DNA from: Nitrincola tapanii
GTDB taxonomy: Bacteria; Pseudomonadota; Gammaproteobacteria; Pseudomonadales; Balneatricaceae
Assembly (NCBI RefSeq): GCF_008368715.1
Contig: NZ_SMRS01000002.1
Location: 248,001 to 312,000, forward strand
Reading direction: 5' to 3'
Length of the DNA: 64,000 bases
The notes beneath the pieces are model-generated. The model ran no database searches. It was not told the DNA's origin and worked only from the letters and a program-made list of their open reading frames with translations. The position numbers were made by a program, and so were the translations under genes. This document shows, piece by piece, positions 57,435-64,000 of this stretch (positions are counted from its first letter, which is position 1; every line of letters begins with the position of its first letter).

Positions 57435-58787
57435 ATGCTTAGTTTATGGAAACGTAAAACACCTGACGATTCTGCGCCCATCGCCGTCAGTTCCTCAACC
57501 TCAGTGCCAAAGTCCGTTTTATTTCCTGGGCTGAAAGAGTCGGATCTGATCCCACTCTATAACCATTTGACGACTGAAAAATTTGCACCGAATCAGGTGA
57601 TTTTGCAGAAGGGGCAAGCAGCGGATCGTATCCTTTTTGTCAGTGAAGGCACCTTACAGACAGACCAGGGACAGACCCTAAAAGCCGGAGATTGGTGGAC
57701 AGAAGCGGATCTTAAAGCCGGTCACACACGCCTGCAAACGCCACTGACCAGTGTGGAGGCCGTGACTCTTTTGAGCTTGCCGGTTAAGGCTTACGCCCAA
57801 TTGCCGGAGTCTTTACAGCACTATCTACTGGATCGTATCCAGCAGCAAAACTTCCAACAACTAGAAGCCTTGCATGCTACCACTGGTGATTTGTTGCGCG
57901 AACGTAATCGTTTGTTAGAGATGTTATTTCAAGCGCGTACTCAGCATCGTCAAGCTTTTGCACGGACTGAGCTGGCGCAGCAGGTGATTCGTAAATTCCC
58001 CCGCCTGCCGTTATCGACTTCAACGCTCTTAAGTAAGCTTTTGGATGAGCGCACAACACGTACAGAGATCGTTGAGCTGGTACGGAATGATCCCGCTCTG
58101 ACCAGTACCTTGCTGAAAACCATCAATTCGGCCAGCTACAGCCTGCAGCAAAAAATTTCCGATGTGAATCATGCGATCAGTCTAATGGGTTTTGAAAGTG
58201 TGTATCAGGTGATCATGGCGGATAGTATGCGCCAGACGATGCCGGATACAGATTTTTTCCGTGACACCTGTACACGCTCGATAGAGATTTCGCATCTGGT
58301 GTTTAGCCTGTCGCAAGAGGCCGGTTTAGGCAAGCCGTCTGAGATGGCGACACTGGGCTTGATGTATGAAATCGGTGCGATGGTGATTGAACTGTTGAAA
58401 ATGCAGAACCCGCGTCTGGCCAGTGTTTTCTTGGGACTGGATAGCGCCAGTGTCGGTGCCGAGCTCTTGCGTTCCTGGAATCTCCCTGAGAGTCTCTGTG
58501 CTGCGATCGATTATCGTTTTTATCCTGAGTTTGCAGTGCCTGAAAAGGTTCCAGAAATGGCACGTGTCGCCGTGGCTTTGCTCTATTTGGCGGAGCGTTT
58601 TTGTGAGCGTTTGCATCAACAGACACCGACTCAGCAACCCTTGTTGTTAGACGATTATTTGGCTGTGCTGGGTTTACAAGGGGTGTCTGAAGAGGAGCTG
58701 TTGTATAAACGTGTGCTGCCACGCTTACGCGCTCGTAAACTGGCTTTGCCAAAAAGCTTGTTGGTTTTGCTGGGCGAGTCCGCTTAA
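57435..58787 (+). CDS. cNMP-binding-like / HDOD domain signalling protein
   Basis: A 450-residue soluble protein. The N-terminal ~110 residues resemble a cyclic-nucleotide-binding barrel (LTTEKFAPNQVILQKGQAADRILFVSEGTLQTD), although the phosphate-binding cassette is not obvious. The HDOD domain covers about residues 190-380 (FPRLPLSTSTLLSKLLDERTTRTEIVELVRNDPALTSTLLKTINSASY and NHAISLMGFESVYQVIMAD). HDOD proteins are HD-like domains without catalysis that act in signalling. The ATG at 57435 follows AGGGTG by about eight bases; the frame extends upstream over the GGDEF/EAL end without conservation. The stop nearly touches the convergent glycerophosphodiesterase gene. Confidence 0.85.
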   Translation: MLSLWKRKTPDDSAPIAVSSSTSVPKSVLFPGLKESDLIPLYNHLTTEKFAPNQVILQKGQAADRILFVSEGTLQTDQGQTLKAGDWWTEADLKAGHTRLQTPLTSVEAVTLLSLPVKAYAQLPESLQHYLLDRIQQQNFQQLEALHATTGDLLRERNRLLEMLFQARTQHRQAFARTELAQQVIRKFPRLPLSTSTLLSKLLDERTTRTEIVELVRNDPALTSTLLKTINSASYSLQQKISDVNHAISLMGFESVYQVIMADSMRQTMPDTDFFRDTCTRSIEISHLVFSLSQEAGLGKPSEMATLGLMYEIGAMVIELLKMQNPRLASVFLGLDSASVGAELLRSWNLPESLCAAIDYRFYPEFAVPEKVPEMARVAVALLYLAERFCERLHQQTPTQQPLLLDDYLAVLGLQGVSEEELLYKRVLPRLRARKLALPKSLLVLLGESA

Positions 58788-58789
58788 CC

Positions 58790-59521
58790 TTAACGCAGCG
58801 ATGGTACGGGCATGAGTTGGGGGTAGTCGCTGAAAATGCCTTCTACCCCTAACTGCCAAAATTGTTCGGCCTGCTCAGGGTCGTTGCAGGTGTACAGATA
58901 CAGCTCATAATCACAGGCTTTAATCTGGTGAATCTCCGTTTCACTTAAGCCCTGCCAGTCGCAGTGGAGGCTTAAGGCGCCGAGCTGGTGGGCTTGCTGC
59001 ATCCAGTCTGGTGGCAGCTTGGCATATAGAGGCGCTAATAACCAATCGGGATGCAGGTGTCTAAGCGTGAAGAGAGGCTCCATCTCAAAGCAGCTGAGGA
59101 TAACACGGTGGCGCGGCAGGGGGGTGGATTCCAAGGCTTGGCTCACGGCTTCAGCCAGACGCTGTGCCGACCAGCCATAGGGTTTGAGTTCCAGATTGAC
59201 GCCAATATCCAGGTGTGCAATTAAGCTCAATGCCTGTTCCAGCTTAGGCAGCACCTCGCCACGATAGTCCTCGGAGAACCAGCTGCCGACATCAAGTTTG
59301 CTAAGATCTGTATGCTGTAATTCGCGTAATTTTTTGGGCAGTCCAGCGCAGCGCTGTAGATCGGCATCATGGCTGAGGACGGGCGTGCGATCACCCAGCA
59401 GCGTGACATCCAGTTCGATCCACTCCACACCCAGCTCTGCCGCCAGATGAATGCCAGCCAATGTATTCTCAGGTGCCAGCGAGGCAATTCCTCGATGGCC
59501 TATGACCTTAGCCGCCAGCAT
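58790..59521 (-). CDS. ugpQ: Glycerophosphodiester phosphodiesterase (cytoplasmic, UgpQ-like)
   Basis: Hydrolyses glycerophosphodiesters to glycerol 3-phosphate and an alcohol. The family pattern is clear: VIGHRGIASLAPENTLAG with catalytic His and Glu, WIELDVTLLGDRTPVLSHDADLQRCAG, VNLELKPYG, and VEGIFSDYP at the end. No signal peptide, so UgpQ-type rather than periplasmic GlpQ. 243 residues. AGGAG lies about ten bases before the ATG. No ugp transporter genes are nearby. Confidence 0.9.
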   Translation of the reverse strand: MLAAKVIGHRGIASLAPENTLAGIHLAAELGVEWIELDVTLLGDRTPVLSHDADLQRCAGLPKKLRELQHTDLSKLDVGSWFSEDYRGEVLPKLEQALSLIAHLDIGVNLELKPYGWSAQRLAEAVSQALESTPLPRHRVILSCFEMEPLFTLRHLHPDWLLAPLYAKLPPDWMQQAHQLGALSLHCDWQGLSETEIHQIKACDYELYLYTCNDPEQAEQFWQLGVEGIFSDYPQLMPVPSLR

Positions 59522-59577
59522 CCTTCTGCACTCCTCGCTAGGTTCAGTGTGCCCTTAGCAGGCTGCACACCATCTCA

Positions 59578-60192
59578 TTATGGAACCTGTAAGCCTCTTT
59601 GTACAAAATGCAGGTTTTGCATCCGCTCCATCCATTGTGCGACCTGGGGAAAGGCTTCGAGCTGGATCTCCTGCCAGGCATAACGTGCGGCCCAAGGGTA
59701 GATGGCAAAATCCGCAATGCTGAGGTCATCCACAATAAAACGCCGTCCTGAGAGCTGCTTATCGAGTACGCTCCATAAGCGCTGGGCTTCTTGGTTATAA
59801 CGTTGTATGGCATAGGGCACAGGTTCTGGAGCAAAACGGTTAAAGTGATGAGCCTGACCTAAAAAGGGACCAAATCCTCCCATTTGCCACATCAGCCACT
59901 GCAGGGTCTCATAACGTTTGGCCCCCTTGCTGGCCAAAAATTCACCGGTTTTATCTGCCAGATAAATGAGAATAGCGCCACTTTCAAATAGGGTGATGGG
60001 TTCACCATCGGGGCCATCATGGTCAATGATGGCTGGGATTTTATTGTTGGGGCTGATCTGCAGGAAGTGGTGATTAAACTGCTCGTTGTTGAGAATGTTG
60101 ATGGGGTGCACAGAGTAATGCAGGCGACAGGCTTCCAGCATTATGGAAACCTTATGGCCATTTGGTGTGCCCCAGGTATATAAATCAATCAT
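59578..60192 (-). CDS. Glutathione S-transferase, Nu/YfcG-like
   Basis: A 204-residue GST with a thioredoxin-like N-terminal domain (IDLYTWGTPNGHKVSIMLEA, NNKIPAIID, FESGAILIYLA) and a helical C-terminal domain (LSIADFAIYPWAARY). The TPNGHKVSIMLE start is typical of the YfcG/YghU (Nu-class) group, which has disulfide-bond reductase activity with glutathione. ATG at 60192 with GGAG six bases upstream. It lies 56 bases upstream of ugpQ on the same strand and may be co-transcribed with it. Confidence 0.88.
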   Translation of the reverse strand: MIDLYTWGTPNGHKVSIMLEACRLHYSVHPINILNNEQFNHHFLQISPNNKIPAIIDHDGPDGEPITLFESGAILIYLADKTGEFLASKGAKRYETLQWLMWQMGGFGPFLGQAHHFNRFAPEPVPYAIQRYNQEAQRLWSVLDKQLSGRRFIVDDLSIADFAIYPWAARYAWQEIQLEAFPQVAQWMERMQNLHFVQRGLQVP

Positions 60193-60294
60193 GTGCTGCT
60201 CCTGCAGAGATTATTTTTGGCTTCAATTTCAGCACTCTTCACTATAAGCTTTGAGGGTCATACAGAATAATCCAAGTCAAGCAGAGGAGAAAGC

Positions 60295-60927
60295 GTGTTC
60301 CAGAGTCTGATGCCCTATCTGCTCGCTTTTCTTCTCTGTCTCTCATTTGGGCTGGGCCTTTATCTATGGAAGCTACGTCAGGCATTTCAGGCCTATCGTC
60401 ATTGGGCTGAACAAGAAATTGCGCAGCTGAGTCCAACGGATACCCAGACCGGTGCCTTAAAAGCTGATCCTTTTTTGCATCAACTTGAAGTGGAGTGCCG
60501 CCGGGCGGTGCGTGAGTTCATGCCCCTAACGTTGATGAAGGTGCATTTTGAGCTCCTCCATGAGGCCGGTGAGCTGAGTGTGTTTACGCAACAGAGCGCC
60601 GCCATCTTGCGTCAAAAGCTGGCGCGCCCCGGTGATCAGTTAGGGCAGGTGGAGGCCAATGGTTTAGCTATGTTGTTGCCCGCCACCAATGCACAAGCGG
60701 AGAGTTTTGCTCAGCATTGTCATACCCATCTTAAGGAAGTCTTTGCGAATGCTTCGGTCCAGATTACCTTGGTGGCGTGTACCTTTCAGCCCAGCGCCAA
60801 TTTGAATGCGGTCTATGCTTCTGAGAAGTTAGAGGCGTTGCTGCAGGAAGCGCTGCAAAGTCGTGCTGGAGAAGTACACTTCCACGCCGAAGAGATTGCC
60901 GATTTCAGTCTAACCTATACCCTCTGA
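60295..60927 (+). CDS. Membrane-anchored degenerate GGDEF-like protein coupled to tmcA
   Basis: A 210-residue protein with one N-terminal membrane helix (LMPYLLAFLLCLSFGLGLYLW) and a cytoplasmic domain with the diguanylate-cyclase fold pattern. The expected GGDEF turn is replaced by VEANG in DQLGQVEANGLAMLLPAT, and T-x-T-G-x-L-K-x-D-x-F resembles the usual start of a GGDEF domain. Catalysis is therefore unlikely. GTG start at 60295 behind GAGGAGA. Its TGA overlaps the tmcA ATG (TGATG), so both are translated together. I do not know a named family for it; domain assignment is by pattern. Confidence 0.68.
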   Translation: MFQSLMPYLLAFLLCLSFGLGLYLWKLRQAFQAYRHWAEQEIAQLSPTDTQTGALKADPFLHQLEVECRRAVREFMPLTLMKVHFELLHEAGELSVFTQQSAAILRQKLARPGDQLGQVEANGLAMLLPATNAQAESFAQHCHTHLKEVFANASVQITLVACTFQPSANLNAVYASEKLEALLQEALQSRAGEVHFHAEEIADFSLTYTL

Positions 60928-63158
60928 TGTCCAGCTTGCCACCCACTTCACTTCGACACCCTCAACCGCCTGCGCGTGCGATGTTCCGGCAGTTCTATTG
61001 GCTCAGTTGTCCCTCTGAAAAGCGCGAAATATATCTTAAGAAGTTACTCAGAGCCTTGGCGCTGGCGGAAAGTGAGGCCCTGCTTGTCGGGTTAACGCCG
61101 CTTTTGCAGTTGCCGGCGCAAAACCCACGTCAACTGCAACGCTATCTGGGCACTGAGCAGCGTTTAATACTGTTTGATGCGCACCAGAGCTTTCATCCCA
61201 ACGCTTTTGCACAGATCACTGGAACCTTGGTCGGGGGTGGATGCTTTATCCTCCTGACTCCGCCACTTCTGGCCTGGCCTGAGAGTGCAGATCTGGAAAC
61301 CCAGGCCGTTGCTCGCGGAAGCCAGCCGGCAAGATCGGGGCCGAGTGCATTTCTGAAGCATCTCAGCCAACAGTTGCTGGCGGCCACGCAGGTGGCTGAG
61401 ATGATAGGTTTCACCTCTGTACCTGAGGATGCGCTGGAGCTGCGCTATTTGCCCGTGCCGGAAAATCCTTGGCTGTCGGGCGCGTCAGTGCCAGCTCCCT
61501 ATTTGACCGAGGAGCAAGCGCAACTGGTGAGCCGTCTGACGCAGTTGTGGCGAAGCGAACGTTCGGTTGCGGTGATTTCGGCGGATCGTGGCCGGGGTAA
61601 AAGCAGCTCTTTAGGTTTAGCCTTAAGAACGCAGCAGGCAGAGAACTGGCAAGTTCAGGTGACGGCTCCTGAGGCGGCTGCCGTGGGGGCCCTGTTCGCC
61701 ATGCTGGCGGATGCCCAGACGCAGGTGCAGTACCTGACGCCGGGGCAGCTCTTGCAAGCGCACCAGTCTGCGGATCTGTTGATTATTGATGAAGCTGCCG
61801 CCTTGCCGGTGAGCTTTCTCAGTACCTGCCTACAGCGCTACCCACGCGTGGTGTTTGCCACCACTCTGAAAGGTTATGAGGGCAATGGGCGGGGGTTTGC
61901 GCTGCGTTTTCGTCAGGAATTACAAAAAGTGGCCCCCCAGTTTCAGGAGTGGACATTGCAGCAGCCGATACGCTGGCCAGCAGGAGATCCGTTTGAAGCG
62001 CTGTATCATCAGCTTTTATTGCTCGATGCCCAACCGGCTGACGTGCTGCAAGCCGCCCCAATTGAGTGGCAAGATCTAAGTTATCTTGCCTTGGCACCTG
62101 AGGATTTATGCCAGGATAGCGCGACCTTGCGCGAAATTTTTGGCCTGTTGATCGCCGCCCACTATCGCACCACCCCGAATGATCTGCGCCTACTTTTAGA
62201 TAGTCCGGGTATGCAGATTCGGGTGCTGAGAAATCCTCAGCAGCAGATTCTGGCAACTCTCTGGTTGGCGCCAGAGGGGGGGATAGAACCTGAGCTGGCA
62301 CAAGCAATTTGGCAGGGCCGTAGACGCCCAAAAGGGGATCTGATCAGCCAGATACTCATCGCTCAAGAGGGCTGGCAAGAGGCTGCCTCCTGGCGAGGTT
62401 GGCGAGTCATGCGTATTGCTGTGCATCCAGAGGCTCAACGCCAGGGTTTAGGCTTTAGGTTGTTGCAGGCGATGGAGCAGGAGGCGAAGGCTTTAAGCTT
62501 AGATTATGTGGCGACCAGCTTTGCCGCCGAGGTCGGGGTTGTCGCGTTTTGGCAGGCGGCAGCTTACGCTCCGCTGCGCTTGGGTGAACAGCAGGATGCG
62601 GTCACGGGCAGTTGGCCCCTGTTGATGTTCAAACCTTTGCAGCTACACCTCAACACTTGGCTGCCGCAGGCTCAGGAGCGCTTAACGCAATATCTGCGCC
62701 TGCGCTTGGCTAAGGGAGAAGTATTGCCGTCTTATTTAATTCGTGCTGCCTTGGCGGCACGTTATGCGCCAACCCCTCTGAGTCAGCAAACACTGGAACG
62801 ATTGGCAGGTTTTGCCTGGGCCGAACGCGGGCTGGAAAGCAGTCTGTTGGAGTTACAGGACTGGTTGATTGCACTTCTTGGACAAGAAGGCAGAGTTCAC
62901 TCATCCTGTTTATCCGTTCATCCATTAGCCGAACCACTCACCGATTCCGCCGTGCCGACTAGTTCACTGAAGTGCTTTTCCGATCAGGATTGGGAGCTGA
63001 TGTTGAACCGTCTGCTGCGCTTACAGACAGCTGCTCAAGTGCACCTCAGCCAAGGCTTGGGTCCAAAACAGCAAGTCGAACGCTTACGCCACTGTGTGGC
63101 GGAAACTTTGTCGAATCTAATCCGTCACGCTGAGTCGGCCACAAAAACTTGTGTTTAG
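60927..63158 (+). CDS. tmcA: tRNA(Met) cytidine acetyltransferase
   Basis: Acetylates cytidine at the wobble position of elongator tRNA-Met using acetyl-CoA and ATP. The three parts are seen: an N-terminal DUF1726-like domain, a helicase-like ATPase with Walker A ADRGRGKSS (about 218-226) and DEAA box LLIIDEAAALPVSFL (about 283-297), and a GNAT domain near residue 500 (IAVHPEAQRQGLGFRLLQAME). A C-terminal RNA-binding tail follows. At 743 residues it is longer than E. coli TmcA (671). It is translationally coupled to the degenerate GGDEF gene upstream. Confidence 0.94.
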   Translation: MSSLPPTSLRHPQPPARAMFRQFYWLSCPSEKREIYLKKLLRALALAESEALLVGLTPLLQLPAQNPRQLQRYLGTEQRLILFDAHQSFHPNAFAQITGTLVGGGCFILLTPPLLAWPESADLETQAVARGSQPARSGPSAFLKHLSQQLLAATQVAEMIGFTSVPEDALELRYLPVPENPWLSGASVPAPYLTEEQAQLVSRLTQLWRSERSVAVISADRGRGKSSSLGLALRTQQAENWQVQVTAPEAAAVGALFAMLADAQTQVQYLTPGQLLQAHQSADLLIIDEAAALPVSFLSTCLQRYPRVVFATTLKGYEGNGRGFALRFRQELQKVAPQFQEWTLQQPIRWPAGDPFEALYHQLLLLDAQPADVLQAAPIEWQDLSYLALAPEDLCQDSATLREIFGLLIAAHYRTTPNDLRLLLDSPGMQIRVLRNPQQQILATLWLAPEGGIEPELAQAIWQGRRRPKGDLISQILIAQEGWQEAASWRGWRVMRIAVHPEAQRQGLGFRLLQAMEQEAKALSLDYVATSFAAEVGVVAFWQAAAYAPLRLGEQQDAVTGSWPLLMFKPLQLHLNTWLPQAQERLTQYLRLRLAKGEVLPSYLIRAALAARYAPTPLSQQTLERLAGFAWAERGLESSLLELQDWLIALLGQEGRVHSSCLSVHPLAEPLTDSAVPTSSLKCFSDQDWELMLNRLLRLQTAAQVHLSQGLGPKQQVERLRHCVAETLSNLIRHAESATKTCV

Positions 63159-63323
63159 CAGAGAGCAAATCACGGCACTTAGTTCAGGTCAGCTTAAGAT
63201 CTGACGCCTATACTCTGATGAGAGTTTGGGTCAGACCCGAAAAGTCGCCAAACAGATAGGATTGATGAACGCGCAGCGTGATTAAGAGCAAAGCGTGATC
63301 AGAAATAACGAGGAGTTATGTCG

Positions 63324-63899
63324 ATGAAATACACACTTCTTTTTTTGGCGCTGAGTCTGGCGGCCTTGCAAGCTGAGGCGCAGCGTCCTGAGTGGGCAGG
63401 TCCTCCGGGGGCTCAACAAGAGCGTGGCAAAGAGGTTGGCTCGCGTCGTTCGGATTCGCGGGAGTCGGTTCGAGAGCGTCGAACTGAGCAGGAGCGGGAT
63501 TACGAAAGCAATGGCCTGCTGGCGCCGTTAAATGAATCGGAGCGTAACCGCCTGATTCGTATTGTCCTAGAAGAATACTTTGGTTTGCCCAGCCAGGATG
63601 TAGATCCGGTACGTGGAGGGATGAAAGCCCTGCCGCCTGGATTACAGAAAAAATTAGCACGTGGGGGCAGTTTGCCACCGGGCTGGCAAATGAAATTAGC
63701 ACGTGGCGAGGTGTTAGATCCTTCTTTGTATGCCTACTCTGATCGTTTGCCACCCGATGTCTTACGCCGCCTCGGTGGACGTCAGGAAGGTGCTGAATTG
63801 ATCGTTTTGGGTGATCGTATTCTGCGTGTGATGGAAGGGCGCGGGACCATTTTGGATGTGGTGCAAATTGTCACCAGTAGTCTGGAGCTTTCGCGTTAA
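63324..63899 (+). CDS. Exported CigR-like / RcnB-related protein
   Basis: A 191-residue secreted protein: signal peptide KYTLLFLALSLAALQAEAQ, then an Arg/Glu-rich hydrophilic region and a duplicated motif, LPPGLQKKLARGGS and LPPGWQMKLARGEV. The ending (GAELIVLGDRILRVMEGRGTILDVVQIV) resembles CigR-family anti-virulence proteins. Function in this species is unknown. The ATG at 63324 is eight bases from AGGAG, whereas the ATG at 63318 is too close (two bases). A lipoprotein gene overlaps its stop codon (TAATG). Confidence 0.72.
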   Translation: MKYTLLFLALSLAALQAEAQRPEWAGPPGAQQERGKEVGSRRSDSRESVRERRTEQERDYESNGLLAPLNESERNRLIRIVLEEYFGLPSQDVDPVRGGMKALPPGLQKKLARGGSLPPGWQMKLARGEVLDPSLYAYSDRLPPDVLRRLGGRQEGAELIVLGDRILRVMEGRGTILDVVQIVTSSLELSR

Positions 63900-64000
63900 T
63901 GCTAAAAACATCAGGAAGATGGCTGGTTGGGATGCTGGTGCTGGCGGCTTTGCAAGGCTGTGTCAGTCTTGGGCAAAGGCCTGCGTCTGATGAAGTCTAT
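63899..64000 (+). CDS. Putative lipoprotein, 3' end outside the window
   Basis: The first 34 codons of a gene beginning at the ATG overlapping the previous stop (TAATG). The N-terminus has a positively charged start, a hydrophobic core (WLVGMLVLAAL) and a lipobox LQGC, with the lipidated cysteine at residue 21. The residue after Cys is Val, so it would be sorted to the outer membrane under the +2 rule. The rest is outside the window and the function cannot be judged. Confidence 0.7.
   Translation, partial: MLKTSGRWLVGMLVLAALQGCVSLGQRPASDEVY

Overview
The window is a bacterial chromosome segment of moderate GC content, almost fully coding. It carries housekeeping and central-metabolism genes typical of a gammaproteobacterium of the Pseudomonas/Oceanospirillales type. 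Supporting signs are the gene order asd, asd-like paralogue, fimV, truA, trpF-trpB-trpA, accD, folC, dedD, cvpA, purF, metZ; a ThrH-type phosphatase; a CysB regulator; and a GntR-prpB-prpC-acnD-prpF methylcitrate operon. A class III (PhaC/PhaE) polyhydroxyalkanoate synthase suggests a marine or alkaliphilic oceanospirillal lineage rather than Pseudomonas itself, but the genus is inference. I see no tRNA, rRNA, CRISPR array, transposase or integrase.

Layout: (1) 1-5.1 kb: 3' part of aroC, then the cysP-cysT-cysW-cysA sulfate/thiosulfate ABC importer. (2) 5.1-9.3 kb: an MFS permease, then a PHA locus in which a DUF6489 gene and phaR converge on phaE-phaC. (3) 9.4-15.8 kb: a LysR regulator divergent from leuC-leuD-leuB, then asd and an Asd-like paralogue lacking the catalytic cysteine. 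(4) 15.9-29.7 kb: fimV, truA, the trpFBA-accD-folC-dedD-cvpA-purF-metZ supercluster and a DusC-type dihydrouridine synthase. (5) 29.7-37.2 kb: small genes, acnB, a KfrA-like coiled-coil protein, a periplasmic NTF2-like protein, cysB and thrH. (6) 37.2-46.9 kb: pabB, an alpha/beta hydrolase and the propionate (methylcitrate) operon. (7) 46.9-50.5 kb: a glutaredoxin-like protein, DAHP synthase and dsbD. (8) 50.6-52.5 kb: an accessory AbiE-type toxin-antitoxin/abortive-infection pair. (9) 52.6-64 kb: an isochorismatase-like hydrolase, an FprA-type reductase, a signalling block (periplasmic histidine phosphatase, GGDEF/EAL, cNMP-like/HDOD), a glycerophosphodiesterase, a GST, a membrane-anchored degenerate GGDEF protein coupled to tmcA, and a CigR-like protein followed by a truncated lipoprotein gene.

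Functional links: CysB (35.5 kb) probably activates cysPTWA (1.2 kb), whose sulfide product feeds MetZ. PhaR probably controls PHA granule genes. The GntR protein probably represses prpBCDF, while AcnB completes the same propionate route after AcnD/PrpF and also serves the TCA cycle.

I did not find a clearly undescribed multi-gene system. The strongest unusual signals are: a block inside acnD with sharply different codon use from its flanks (mosaic gene); an intergenic cluster of short-loop palindromes inside a 19-bp inverted repeat between acnD and prpF; two matching TCACG-N10-ACGTG inverted repeats upstream of the abiE pair; and a degenerate GGDEF protein translationally coupled to the tRNA acetyltransferase TmcA.
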